Source of the DNA: Cunninghamia lanceolata | Lineage: Eukaryota > Streptophyta > Pinopsida > Cupressales > Cupressaceae | Direction of reading: 5' to 3' | Assembly (NCBI GenBank): GCA_027924645.1 | Contig: BSBN01000254.1 | Location: forward strand, 14,268,501-14,332,500 | DNA length: 64,000 nt | Part shown: one piece after another, positions 45,156 through 57,530 of the stretch | How the letters are laid out: every line of letters starts with the position of its first letter | Numbering within the stretch: position 1 is the stretch's first letter | Translations under genes and position numbers: made by a program | The notes under the pieces: model-generated | What the model saw: the letters and a program-made list of their open reading frames with translations, nothing else | Told to the model about the DNA's origin: nothing | Database searches by the model: none

Positions 45156-46681
45156 TGTTGCAAGTATGCGCCTAATCGGTGTTGTTATTGGTGTCAACTA
45201 TATCCTATTCTACTACTTGTTTGAAAATATTATATGTTGAAAATATTGAGAAAATTGGCCTCTCTAGAAGAATCAAGTGAGTTACAGTGAAGTGCAATGT
45301 AGACAGTGAGTTGTATGCCGAAGAATAGTCTAATAGATTGCTCTGCATTTCCTTCTACTTAAAGATCTTGGTCCATAGACTGGAAGTTATTTGAAGGGAT
45401 ATCTGAAGATACTAAATCCTGAGTTTAAGCTTTCAGTGTGAAGATTTGAGAGAGTTGTATTCACCAGAGTAAAACCTACTCTTTCTGATTATTCTCTGGT
45501 GATAGGGAGAAAGTGTTTTCCTCTGCATTCCTTTGTAATAAAGTATTTTTCTCTGCGGTTCTAAAGGGAAGTTTGGGATTATGATAAGTTCCTACAATTG
45601 TAGTGGTTCATGTTTTGGTGGTCCACAAGCTATCTTTCTTTTATGACAGTTGAAGACAGTGAAGTTCATGTGTTTCGGTGTGAATATTCCTATGATTAAA
45701 GTGGTTAAGGTTTGTGTGGTTTCTCCTAATGATAATAACATGCTTGTGGATGTCTCCTGATCATGTTCCTATCTTGAGATTGGTCTGTGTTAAGGAATTG
45801 AGATCATTTTTGAAGATTGTTCCTAGATAATGTAATGTGTAACCAATCTAAGTTGACTTGGTTAATTCCAGTAAATGCAGAGATCCCTTGAAGATCATGG
45901 AAGTGTGTTGTAGTGTGAAAGATTAGGTTTGAGTCCTAGCTAAGGCATGACGTGATCTGCATACACTTTTACTTCATTTCCTTTACATAATGTTGTAATA
46001 AGTCAAGACCTATTTTGTAAATGTTTGTAATGCTAACCTTGGAGATTACTCGAATGGTTGATGATTGTAATGCTGACCTTGATGATCATTCCAAGGTTGA
46101 TGAAGTGTATAAATATTTGTAGTTGATTCATTGAAAAGTGATCCTAGTGTGGAAATGGGAAGATAAGGAAAGAGGTGTAAAGGCAGAGCAGTGCAAAGGA
46201 ACTATTGTGCTTCAATGTATCAATCTTTGACATAAAGAAGATGTTGATCATGGCAGTGAGGCTGGTAGTGAGCCGCCAGTAGGGTTTAAAATGCCTTAGG
46301 GTTTAACATCCCTTATTGTAATCTTTCTTGGTTTAGGGTTGAGGTAGTGAGCCTGCTAGACCTAGTTGTACTTCATTGTAGTGAGCCAGTATGTTCTGGG
46401 CCCATGGAGTGACCAAGATTGAACATCAATTTTTAAATATTGAAATATATTTTGAGAGCTAATCCTCTTTGTGGTTTTTCCCCACCTTGGGATTTTCCAA
46501 GTAAATCTGGTGTCTCTTGTGTTTAATGTTGCATCTGTGATTAAGTTTCTAATTTCATGCTTTCATTGTTAAATCATAATAATTATGGATGATTTTTTAA
46601 TGTTTAAGTGGAGATGTGATTGAGTTTTTGTGACAACTAATTCACCCCTTCTCAATCTTAGTTGTCTGACGCATATCAACA
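45156..46681 (+). repeat. E7 3' LTR
   Basis: 1526 bp, TGTTGCAAGTATG...CGCATATCAACA. TATA-like box at 46108. Same length as the 5' LTR, with scattered substitutions. Confidence 0.93.
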
Positions 46682-46686
46682 ACTTT
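46682..46686. repeat. E7 target site duplication, right (ACTTT)
   Basis: Matches 39204-39208. The E6 reading frame resumes here with ATCCTCACCTCTTTGAC (PHLFD). Confidence 0.92.
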
Positions 46687-46728
46687 ATCCTCACCTCTTT
46701 GACAACTTCTAGGAGGAACTTTAGTCTT

Positions 46729-46739
46729 AGGGGGGAGGA
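46729..46739 (+). promoter_or_regulatory. E6 polypurine tract
   Basis: AGGGGGGAGGA directly before the TGTGAGGCC start of the E6 3' LTR. Confidence 0.9.
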
Positions 46740-47072
46740 TGTGAGGCCTACTTATCTCACTCCTATATTTTGCTTACATCACATTTACATTTTCATGATA
46801 TATGGACTTTGGGACTATTGATCTTATTTTGCAGACCTTTAGGATTTATTTTTATGCTATGATGTTGATTATGGTTTACATGTTAGATTTCATTTGAATT
46901 AATAATATTATGTGTTATTTGATTTTGATGAAATTTAAATGTTATTGGATAAGTAATGAATGAATTATTATGCAATCCTGATATTGAGTTGATGATTAGA
47001 AATGCAGTAGCTAGTGAATCTTATCACTGATGTTATGTGTTGATTATTGAGGATTTGATGATTATGCAACAT

Positions 47073-47103
<31 letters not shown>
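47073..47103. repeat. (GT)n microsatellite
   Basis: An uninterrupted TG/GT run of about 31 bp inside the E6 3' LTR. Absent at the matching place in the 5' LTR. Confidence 0.95.
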
Positions 47104-47105
<2 letters not shown>

Positions 47106-47690
47106 TTATTTTTCTTCGGCTATTATGAACATGTGTTACTAATCTATTTTTGTAAGTGTCCAGATGATTTTCCATGCCCATGGATTAGAGATCATCCCAC
47201 ACCTTATGTGAATTCCGTGTAAATTGACCTTGTCTCAAGAGGGACCAAGGTCATATGTGCATTGCATGATGATTTCTCATGATATCTACTTTTGATGTCC
47301 TTTTGGTTAGGTCTACCCCTTTCTAATTGATTTAATTTTGGTGTTGTGAAATGTAATGTGTGATTTGACACATTTTAGTGCTTTTTTATTTTTATGGCTT
47401 TTTCATGTGATTTTATGCTACCTAAGGTGTTATTTTGGGTTAATTTTGACCCTAGGTTATACCCCTAGGGTCTAGGGCCCATTTGACTATGTTAAGCCCT
47501 AGGGTAACCTCTATCTAGTCACTTTAACTTCACCTTGAAGTAAAGTGACGAAATTCAAATTTTGGAAGGAGTGGTGGATGGGTCAAGCATTCAACCATGA
47601 CCCACTCCTCTTTCCAAGGCTTTGGTTCCCATACCTTGAAGACTTGGGGAGTCTTCAAGACACCTAAGTGTGAGAAACCCACCACCAATG

Positions 47691-47710
47691 CTCTCACACA
47701 TGTGTGAGAG
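47691..47710. repeat. 20-bp perfect palindrome in E6 3' LTR
   Basis: CTCTCACACATGTGTGAGAG. First of a pair. Confidence 0.92.
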
Positions 47711-47810
47711 TATCTTGGAGTGAATGGGATTTCTTTCAAGGATAGGACTATGACAAGTGTCATATCTTATCCTCTTGGAGTCCACCTTGTGAGATTCCTT
47801 CTCTCCACCT

Positions 47811-47834
47811 TGCTCTCACACATGTGTGAGAGCA
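47811..47834. repeat. 24-bp perfect palindrome in E6 3' LTR
   Basis: Core CTCTCACACATGTGTGAGAG extended by TG on the left and CA on the right. The whole 24 bp is self-complementary. It starts 120 bp after the first palindrome of the pair. Confidence 0.93.
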
Positions 47835-49291
47835 TATGTGGAGAGAGTGAGGCTTGGGGGGATGGGAGAGTGACATGTGTCACCTCCACATCCCATGGAG
47901 CTTGCAAGTGGTTTGTGAGAAGGAAGGAGAGCGTGACATGTGTCACCTTCTCATTCCTCAAGGCTCTTGAGAGTAGACTATAATACTCCCTCTTTGAGAG
48001 AGGGAGAGAGTTCTTATTTTTCACTTATTTTATCTTTCTTTGGAGATGGCTATGGGGAGAGTTAACTAGATTTGGAGACTTGGAGGCAAGAGCTTGGAGA
48101 AGGGTTGGCAAGATCTTCATCAAATTTCTACCATTATTGGGCTTTCATAGGTAAGCTTCAAGGTATGGAGCTTTTCTCTTATATTTTACTTTCATTGTTT
48201 GGTTGTAAGTTTTATGTGTTTGAATCTTTTTGTGTTGTGGGGTTTATTGTGGGTGTATGGATGAGGCTCCCATTTTTGGAGAGCACATCTTGTATGGGGT
48301 GGGAGAGGAGTGAACCTCCTTGATGTCACCCTCTTGATTTATGTGACATTTTGATGGCCATGAGAGTATTTGGAGAAGTATGGAGTCATTTTGATAAGGC
48401 ATGAGTGCCTATGAGTATATTTGAGAAGGCATGAGTGCCTTGGAGATGTCATATCATTATGTTTGGGGCTTGAGGCCTTGTATTTGAGCATTATGAGATT
48501 TTGGGTTTTAGGAGTGTACCTCTTGAGTAGAGAGCTGTCCAATCTCCTACCCCCTAAATCTATTCTTCATGGATTTCGTTGTGTGCAAAACTTGGATGGG
48601 TGTTTCTTTTGCTTGTGTGTTTTTGTTCAATGTGTTGTGGTGTGAAACCAGGTGAAAATGATCTCATAGCTTGGGGGTGACTCTTTCGAGTCTATGGTAG
48701 GGCAGAGAGCATTTGTAGGCATGGAAAAGTTCCCCTTGGTTTTTATTGCAGGTTTGAGATATTAGAGCTTGGAGGAGGATTTTATCATTTATGTGTTGTG
48801 TTGAATGGTTGTTTTGAAGCCTTGGCCAAGAGGCCTACTTGTAAAATTGTTATTTTAGAGAGTGAGCTCTCTCTACCTATGATGTAATAGAAAAATACTT
48901 CTATGTTTCAAGTTATCCTCTATGTAATGTTGTTGATTTTATTGTAATGGTTGCAAAAGAAATAAAATGCATTTTCGTTATTGTTGTATTGCATTAGGTT
49001 GTTGTGAGAAAGAAATTTATTTTTGTGCATTTGAAAAGGAAAAAAATTAAATCTATGATGGTTGCTATTGAAAATAAACCTCTGTTATTCTCTTAAAAAA
49101 AAAGAAATGTTAGTTCATTATAGTTTACTATGGCAGAAAGTATTAATGCAAATCATGTGCTTTAACTATGAAAAAAAATATTTTCATTGCTTGCTGTTGC
49201 AAACCTTGTTATTGCATTAATTTAAAAAAAAAAAAAAATTATTAGTTACTATGGAAATTATTTTGACATTTAAATATATATAAACACAATA

Positions 49292-49324
<33 letters not shown>

Positions 49325-49487
49325 TCATGTTTGTATTATAGTTATATTTTAACTGCAAGTTTATTTTGTTTACAATAGTTTTATTTTACTAAAAAGAATA
49401 AATATTTGTGATTAAGTGTGTGTATATATATATATAATGTTTTTTAATTCTATATATTACATAGATGTAATTATATATTCTTTTTTA

Positions 49488-49636
<149 letters not shown>

Positions 49637-50011
49637 CATAATTTATATTTGTGGCAAACTGAGTAAGATAATAAATAAAAAAGAAATAAACAAAACAAAA
49701 TCGAGTGAAAGCCCTAACGTGCTGTGTAGGTTTAGACCTACGTTTGTATGCAAGGAAGGTGGCATGGCTACCGTTTTTACCACTGTAGTTTAGGATGGGG
49801 GTGGACGGACCCCCGTCCACCCTCTATATATATGGGGGGTAGGCAGGAGGCCACCCTCTTTTGCTTTTGTTTTCTTTAGGCACTGTGTACCCCATCCTCA
49901 AACGAAAAACTGCAACCTTTTTTTTGGGCCACCGTTCTCCCCTTTCGACTGATGCCCTATTTTCTGTCTGCAATTTTAAATCTTGTCTAATTTACATTAA
50001 GTGTATATATA

Positions 50012-50016
50012 TATAT
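50012..50016. repeat. E8 target site, left copy (TATAT)
   Basis: The five bases before the TGTTGCCC start of E8. They lie in a TA run, so the duplication cannot be verified without the right end. Confidence 0.4.
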
Positions 50017-50678
50017 TGTTGCCCTGAGTTCTGTCTTTGTTTTTCCCCTTGTGGTTTTCATAGGCCTTCTCATTTATCTTTTCCCTCGGGCCAATTTTAC
50101 TTAGTCATTTTCGCAAGTCGGCAATCCTTTATATCCTAGAACCCAGTCGGTGGGTTCACAAGTTCGTGAACCACCCGATCTGCCGACTTTCCTTGAATTT
50201 CCAGTACTCCAAGTCTTTGTTAAAGTCTTCGTAGAGGTCTTTCCCTTGTAGTCGGGGAGTCAGAGATTCTTTGAAGTTTTGAATCTTCGACTCCTAATGA
50301 AAAAGTTCATATTCGGCCTGACTCGCCAACTTCGCATGGTACACTTTCCTAAGAAGCATTGGTTGTGCTGGCATGTTGTACGAAGGACCGACACTTGTCA
50401 TTATGAATTCAATTTGAGGTACGTACATACATAGTGGCACATTTATTGGAGGGAAAGTCGAGGCATGCATTTATGATTTTCAATGATAAACTCACTAACA
50501 ATATTTAATGTCTTTCTTGGAGGAGTTTATGAGAAGTGACTTGAATTAAAGGTCACATAAGGTGGTATTATGAGTTGAAGAGTGTGTTGCAGAGGAAATA
50601 ATAGCTAGCTCTATATGTGCGGAATTTTAGCTTAGTTATACTATTGCAGGTTAGTAAAGATGGTAACTTTTCCTTTTC

Positions 50679-50685
50679 TATAAAG
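50679..50685 (+). promoter_or_regulatory. TATA box in E8 5' LTR
   Basis: TATAAAG in a TTCTATAAAGACTTCATATC context, kept unchanged in the 3' LTR at 61862-61868. It lies 150 bp before the LTR ORF start codon, so the LTR transcript would begin just upstream of that ORF. Confidence 0.6.
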
Positions 50686-50828
50686 ACTTCATATCTTCTT
50701 GGAGGAGTTATATATTTCTATTTCCCATGAATCTACAAAAGGAATTCTCTGTGAGTGTTTTGTCTCATTCTCTGCTATCCACACATATCTTCAGGTCTCT
50801 CATTTACTAGTTTTTGGAGCATACAAAA

Positions 50829-53800
50829 ATGAAATTTAAGTTCCAAGGAGCTCCTGTAGCCTCTGTTTTAGAGAATGGTCTAGCTGGAGTAAAGGATACG
50901 AATTTGGGCCATGTTGATTTAGATGATTTTTGGGGAAGAATACAATATGAGAAAAGAACTCCTTTAGCAAGGAAAATTGTAAGCAGCCGTCTACAAAAGG
51001 CTAGCGGCTTCTTGCCTACCATGCCTTGTCCTAAGTTAATGGTTACATGTGCAAATGGTTATTTTCTAGATTCTCAAGAAATAAAAACTCCTAATGGTAC
51101 TGTGGTGGCTAAAATTGATTTTGAGTCTATTTTTCAAACTATAGACTTAGAAGAATTCAAGGATGATGATGATGTTTCTATGTCTTCAGCTTGGAATTTC
51201 TACAATGAAAAGAAAGACTAGTGTCGTACATATGTCACAAAACATTGGATGGAAGAAGAAAAGTCCAGGAAGTCTCGGCTACCTGCTCATTTGAAAAGAA
51301 GCCATTTCAAGGAGGAAATCTCAGATATGATAACCCTACTAAACAGAGTGATTGGCAGTCCTGAGTCAGATGTTTTTGAGTTCTCGATGTGTAGGTTTAT
51401 CCTATTAATTTATGGAAATCACCAAATTGATTAGCCAAAAATCATCAGTAGTTGTCTACATGAGCAGTTGATGAATTTTACATGAAGCACAAACTTCCAT
51501 ATGTGTTCTCAACTGGCTTACATTTTATCTCTAAAAGAGGCTACTTGGCCTAGTTTGAGGACCCAGAGGAGTTATTCGGCGAGCATGCCTGTGTATCAAA
51601 TTTTCCCTCAATTGCAAAAAAATGAAGGTATGAAAGATTTCCATCATGTGAATGATGCATTTTCTATGTTTTTAGGTAAAAGAATTGATGGCTCAATAGA
51701 GAGGAGATTTTCTTTAGAAGCCTTTTCATTGGTCACAAGATTCGAGAGTGTCTATGTTCAGTTTGATTGCTTCTCTTATTTGAGGATTCAGGGCTATGAA
51801 GATGCCCCATTAAAATTGCCTTGGTACCCTTCAAACTATTTGGTATTACTGGAATTTTTCTACCAAATGGTTGTGGTTAATGTCAAGTATCAGGCGATGA
51901 AAAAGAAGGGTATTCATTTACCGTGTCTCTATCCTTCTATTCTTGCAAAAATAATGAAGGTGATCGAAATGTAGACAAATTGTTGTCTGAGTTTAGTCTT
52001 CATAGTCTATCTCCTCATGCATCATTCAACAGTAAGAATTTTATAAAAGAACATATGCATGGAGGGGGTTCCTACTTACACATTCCTCAACTTGAAGATT
52101 TTTGGGAGGACTATGTTGACGAAAGAGAAGTTCAGAAAAGGAAGTGGATGAGGTTGACTATTGATTAGGTCCATGCTTTAAAGCTGAATATTCAGGTCTC
52201 AGATATGATTGATAATTTTTTAGATCTTCTGAGTGAATAATATAGTAAAGTGTCTAGGGAATCCCTATCCCCATTAGATTGGTCAGTGAAAGAAGTCACA
52301 TATATTATGTTACTGTAATTTCATGTTTTAAGGAGAACTAAAAAGTGGTTGCAAGAAAAGTCTAGAGAATGTGCTAGCTCATCGACACCTAAGGACTCAG
52401 CCTCTCACAATCAAGCCAAGTCCCAAACTGCCATCTCACACAGAAGAGCAGCCAGTTCAGACCTAGCTCTGCAAAGAATTGGTTTGCAACCAAATGGTGA
52501 TGATAAGGGTCCTCCTGAGGAACTTGGAAAATTGGAGACCGCCTGTGAACAAGATGTTCAAGTCATAAAAAGGAATACTAGATTGGTAGCCTTATCATCT
52601 AAAGATGACCATGTGCCCTCATCAAACAATCAGACAAGTGATTCTGATTGTTTTATGTTCTCACAATTGCGAGATAATTTATTACATTCATTACTCAGTA
52701 CACCTAATTGCCCACAACAAAAAGAGATGCCTGGGCAAAACACTCATCCTACACCAATAGTGATGACTAGCAATTCTCCCAATGCACCAGTCTCATCCCC
52801 AAACTGGTTAAAGAAGATAGTTCAAAAGAAGAAGAGATGCACTATTCCACCTGATGATGGCATTGATACTATTTCTAGTTTGTTGCAGATGGTTCCAAAA
52901 CTAAAATGTGCAAAAAGGATGTCTAGGATGGTAACTGATGCAACCTCAGGAAATTAATTTTTTGAGATTGCAGACCCACTAGTCGTAAAAAATGAATATG
53001 AAATAACTGAAGCTAATTTCAAAGTAAGCCAAGTGGATCTGGGACCATCAACCACCGAAGGTGATCTGTACCACATGCACTATTCAGTGGGCAACATTTC
53101 TAAAAGAGTGAAAGATTTACAGGATGAAAATTCAAAGTTGCTAGTGCATGTAAGTTCTTTATCCTCCTTTGCCAATTCAATTATTGAGATAATTACTCCC
53201 TCCATTGGAACTTCATCCACTGTCAAAAATCCCACTCGCGACCCAAATCTGCTTCAACAAATTAGAACTTCTTTGTTTCTGAGGCAAGCTATAGAGTAAT
53301 GGATTGAAAAGATCATATTTGATGGTCTCATATTTATTGAAGAAGTAGTGAAATTGTTTGATTCTATTCATGCTAAGCGAGAAGTTTTAATAGTAGAATT
53401 TGAGAAGGTTTGAAGCAATCACCATACTTTGAACTTACTCTCTAAGGAAGTATGGGAAATTGCTAACATGGACCTTGGCATCCTAATGGTTGAAGAAGTC
53501 ATATCTGACCCCAAAGAATTAGATACTAATATGTGGGATGATACGTTGGAATAGACAATTTTTGTGGTTGTAGCAACTGAAAAGGAAATAGGAAAAGTAG
53601 TGTCGATTTATTACAAAGAAATGATGAGAATCAAGAGGGACTTTGCTACTTTGGATGTAGAAGCCAACAGGTCTGATGATGAAAAGTTGTTGGACGTCAA
53701 GATAATCAAGCAGAATTTCAAGAAGGTGGTGACGGGGGATATAGTGAATTACAATACAATTACAAGAGAGTCATTGGGTAGGCTTTCTAAGATGGTAGCT

Positions 53801-54070
53801 TATATTAGCACTTGCAAAAATGGCATCGAGCAGATACATCAGAAGGTGACTGACATTGACAGAGCTATCATGAAAAGGAAACGTCAACTCAACATGATTG
53901 GATCTCCACCTGGCATGGTATTAACACTAGTTATCAACAAATATAGAGCATATAAAGCCAGATTGTGAGCACATGTACCTCAAGTGGTGTAAAGTGTCAC
54001 TAAGGAAGGTGAGCGGTCAAGGGAAGATGAAGAAATGGATGAGGTGGACGATGATGACATGGACTTGTAG
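50829..54070 (+). pseudogene. E8 LTR-encoded accessory protein, 5' copy, broken
   Basis: About 1080 codons. Starts MKFKFQGAPVASVLENG at ATG 50829. Part 1 (to TAG 51219): VDLDDFWGRIQYEKRTPLAR, a cysteine pair (CPKLMVTC), and IDFESIFQTIDLEEF. Part 2: LKRSHFKEEISDMITLLNRV, FEFSMCRFILLIYGNHQID, YMKHKLPYVFSTGLHFISKR (other frame), GSIERRFSLEAFSLVTRFES. From about 51923 one frame runs to 54070, through a Ser/Asn/Gln-rich middle, KKIVQKKKRC, a coiled coil (ISKRVKDLQDENSKLLVHV) and a charged helical end (LVINKYRAYKARL, then DEVDDDDMDL). No enzyme, zinc-finger or membrane motif. Most stops are absent from the 3' copy, so the parent frame was open. The TAG at 51219 is shared, so two ORFs (about 130 codons, then a longer one from ATG 51249) are also possible. 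Confidence 0.72.
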
Positions 54071-54858
54071 ATCTTGAATTGATTTAGTATTTTATATTCG
54101 TAGTATTATCTTTTATTTTCTTTAAAACTATTGGCTCTGGAGGGCCTCCTTTTATTATTATTACTATTTAAACATCTTTTAATTAGTTGTTTTAAGAAGC
54201 CGTTATGGTTTTTCTAGACAGTTATGGTTTGGCTTAGCTATATATTCTGAATGGGTAGTCAAACTAAAGAGGCTTCTTTTTGGTAAAATTTTGGTTTTTC
54301 TAGGAAGGGTGATAGCTAAATTTTATTTCTGACTTCTATGATATATGAAAATAGCTAATATAGTGGAGTTTTGGGTGATAATGGATTTTGTGCTATGATT
54401 GTTTAAATTTATTTTCTTCCTATGTTGAATATTGTTCTTATGATGTTATTGATGTTCATATATTATAGTGGTTGGATGTTATTGATTATCACCCACTGCT
54501 TCAAATAATTTATCTGTTGGTATTTTATCTCAAGGTGGTGAATTCATGTGTATGCATAGTATTCTAAATATTCTGTTGTGATTGGGAGTCTGTGAACTTC
54601 TTGTGTTGGTGTTAGAATTGTAAATTCACCTTTATAGCCTTCTGGTTAAAAGCTTTGCCTTTATCTTACTTTCTGGTTAAAAGCAACCTCAAGTTTATAT
54701 TCCTCAAAATATCTATGGAAGGTAGCTGTGCCTTGTTAAATAAGTAGAGAACTAGTGTAAAATACCAATATATCAGGCTCAACTATTGATTACATTTGTC
54801 ACTTGTTCAAGTGTGAGTATATAGAGTTAGGTGAAAAATCTGTCAACCAACAGATTTT

Positions 54859-54876
54859 TGGCGACTCTACTGGGGA
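54859..54876 (+). promoter_or_regulatory. E8 primer-binding site (probably tRNA-Arg)
   Basis: TGGCGACTCTACTGGGGA, six bases after the LTR end. One mismatch from the tRNA-Arg complement I recall for plants; the tRNA identity needs a database check. A second, weaker GGTGACTCTACT lies at about 55299 before gag. Confidence 0.7.
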
Positions 54877-55519
54877 AAAAATTGCAATTTATTATATCAT
54901 CTTTGTGACTTTATTAAGTGGATTTTATGGTTCTTCATGGAAGATGTGCACCAGTTTTGCAGCCTAACATTGATTGGCTGGTAGGAGACTAAGAAGATAT
55001 TGTTACTGGCCTTAGGCTTGTTGCCTGGCAAACCAAAAGAACTAATTAGCAGTATCACCAAGTTAATGAAGTACTAGAAGAGGAGGAAGAACTTGATGAG
55101 ATTATAGAAGAAAATGCATGTCATTTTACTAACGCTTAGGAGTTAATTTTCATCAGACCCGTTGTTCTTGCACCAAGAAGAGCGGAGCCTTAAAAAGTTA
55201 GAGTGGTTCCTGAAAATAGACTAAGAAACCCTACTGCTAGACTAGAGAATCAAAATCCTACCAAACCAATTCTTCCTCACAATAACCAGTAAGTGGTTTG
55301 GTGACTCTACTTAATTATTTTACATATTTGTAGAAGTGGGACATGAAAAGATATACCAGAGGGGATAGAAACAAGGGTATAGTTGATATTGATTTCAATT
55401 TGCTCCAATCTTTGAAATTCGCTCCATATCCTCCCACAAGAAAAGTCAAATCCTTGAGTAGGCCATCTTCTCCTCCACCCACAAGAAGTGCCGCTAGTTC
55501 ATCTTGCTAAAGATTAACC
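54877..55519 (+). other. E8 leader before gag
   Basis: About 640 bp with short coding-like stretches: acidic EVLEEEEELDEIIEENACHF near 55070 and MKRYTRGDRNKG at 55345, followed by a Ser/Pro-rich end. It matches the leader of E4. Stops interrupt it, and it may be a decayed N-terminal extension of gag. Confidence 0.5.
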
Positions 55520-56640
55520 TTGTACGATACTGTCTTACCCTTACAAGTAAATTTTCTTCATCTAAACATGGCCCGTCCACAACCTCTGCATGTTCCATGG
55601 GGCGCAACTATTGGACCACTCAACCTTGGTGCTAACCTACATGACCTTCTAAGAGGGTCAGGTAAAATTTTACCTAAGTTTAAAGGTGATGGAAAAATTA
55701 CTCTCGAAGAGCACATTAATGCCTTCTTTGCTGCATGTTCTATCTTGGGGGTTCAACATGAAGATGTGTCCATTAGACTATATGTCGAGTCTCTAGCTGA
55801 CTCAGCAGCTGAGTGGTTTTACCACCTTCCTAATGCTTCTATTAATGATTGGGATACAATGAGGCAAAGATTTGAAGAAAGATTTAAAACTACTGATAAT
55901 GAACATACATTAGTAGTACAATTGTCCACTATGAAGGAGATTTAGGAGCAAATGAGGGAGTATGTAGCTAAGTTCAATAGACTAGCCAATAAAATTCCTA
56001 CAAATGTTAGGCCCAGAGATGGGTTAATGATGTGTTTCTTTATCAATTCATTGCCACCAAATGTCAGTTATGCCATTAAAAGACAAGGAGTTTCTAACTT
56101 GGATGCTGTACAATCATTGGCTGTAATTGTGGAAGATGATTTGATTACTGTAGGAAAATGGAAAAGAGAGTTACAAACTAGTAAATCTGCAGCAACTAGT
56201 TCTACTGACCCTATCATTCAGAGAATGGCCAATGACATTATTACTCTAAAATGCTAGATGCCTAATGGCCCTATACAAAATCCTCAAGGAGCCTATAATA
56301 GGACATTTTAATTACCTGACCCTAATCAGAGGTTAGCTATTGAGGGACCCTTAGCTGGTAAGAGTAATCATATGGTTTGCAATTTTCATCTCACATCCGA
56401 CCAAGATGGAGCCTCTTATCTTGAGATGATGTGATTTATCCAAATGTTGTCAATGAATGAACACACTGAAGAACCATTAGTAGAAGAACCTCTCACACCC
56501 GTTGATGCTGGTGTAAATTTATTTGAAGATGAATTAGATGAAGAGAATGGAGAAGATACGTATACTAAAGTGGACAATTCCAAATGTCCGGTGTTTACTC
56601 AAGGCAAGCAAACATAGAGAGGTTAGAATACTCAAGGATA
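55520..56640 (+). pseudogene. E8 gag (retrotransposon gag domain, Gypsy)
   Basis: Best start is ATG 55568 (MARPQPLHVPWGATIGPLN). Core: LPKFKGDGKITLEEHINAFF, VSIRLYVESLADSAAEWFYH, INDWDTMRQRFEERFKTTDN, a single TAG at 55943, then EYVAKFNRLANKIPTNVRP, MCFFINSLPPNVSYAIKRQG and LAVIVEDDLITVGKWKREL. After a TAG at 56255 a decayed acidic region follows (LVEEPLTPVDAGVNLFEDEL). Gag and E4 gag are homologous in order and wording. I see no intact CCHC knuckle. Confidence 0.87.
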
Positions 56641-56835
56641 ATCCATCAATTCAAATCGTGCTCCTAAGTATATCTTGACAAGACAAAATAATGCTAAGAA
56701 AGCCGAGGAGGTGCCAATAAAAATGCAGCGACTGAGGCACCATCTACTTCATCTCCTAAAACTCATGTCTCAATTTCATTTGATATTATAGAATCATGTA
56801 AGAATACTAAGATTGAAATTTCCCAAGCTGGGTAC

Positions 56836-57520
56836 TTGAGGCTTAACCCATCTGAACTTGATGGACTAGTTAAATATGTCAGACAAGAACCTTCCCATTC
56901 CCATTGTAATGCTAAACAATACAGTGATGCCAAAGTACATGCACAAAGTCAAAGTTGTTCAAACTCTAGTTCTCAAGACATTGGTTCCCAAAATCCTCTT
57001 AACAAGCTAGAGCCCTTTTATATCTCCCTTTATATTACTAGTTTTAAACTCAGTAATTGTGTTATTGATTCTGGGGCCTCAGAGAATGTTATGCTTGCGC
57101 AAGTTGCTAAAGATTTAGGTTTGTCTTATACACCGTCACATGGCAATATTTTTCAATGGATGGTTCCTAGGTGCCTATCTTGGGTCAGATTAAAGATGTC
57201 CAAATTGCCTTAGTTGCCTTCCCAAAGAAAAGATTGAAGTTGACTATCCTTGTGGTAGACATACATGCTAGTTATGGGATGCTCTTAAGTCATAGTTTCT
57301 ACAAAGACCTAGGAGGAGAAATTCAAATGGATTGGTCACATGCCTTGATACCCGTTGAGGGGAAGAAAGTTTGCCTTAACCCTGAACCTAAAGCTAAGTT
57401 CATTGTGCTCAAGTCTGGAGATCCTAGAGCGGACATTCTATTTGTGGAAACTAGACCAGGCACTTACATGTGTACATCTGCTGAAGATGAGAATATGAAT
57501 CTAATTAATCCTGATCTAAT
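56836..57520 (+). pseudogene. E8 aspartic protease (Gypsy), frameshifted
   Basis: NCVIDSGASENVMLAQVAKD carries an intact DSGA active site (Asp codon at 57067). The frame then shifts near 57170-57210 and continues VPILGQIKDVQIALVAFPKK, ILVVDIHASYGMLLSHSFYK and LGGEIQMDWSHALIPVEGKK. Length and order match E4 protease. It would process the polyprotein. Confidence 0.86.
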
Positions 57521-57530
57521 CGATGAGTTA

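Larger units (their letters stand above)
39209..46681 (+). mobile_element. E7: Ty1/Copia LTR retrotransposon, complete but decayed
   Basis: 7.47 kb, LTRs of 1526 bp each, TSD ACTTT, degenerate PBS, Copia order gag-PR-INT-RT-RH, mutated PPT. Inserted into the last codons of the E6 polyprotein. Related to E1: similar LTR start (TGTTGCAARTATG.GCCTAA), similar pol wording, and the same CATCATATGTTGCCATYAATGA context before the 3' LTR. Many stops and frameshifts. Confidence 0.93.
50017..54852 (+). repeat. E8 5' LTR, 4.84 kb, contains an ORF
   Basis: Left edge: similarity to the second copy at 61200 starts exactly at TGTTGCCC and is absent upstream. Right edge: GTCAACCAACA at 54852, followed six bases later by the PBS. 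The independent copy E5 ends at the same CCAACA. Contents: TATA box 50679, ORF 50829-54070, then about 780 bp of U5-like sequence with two TTTCTGGTTAAA repeats near 54640 and 54665. Confidence 0.82.
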
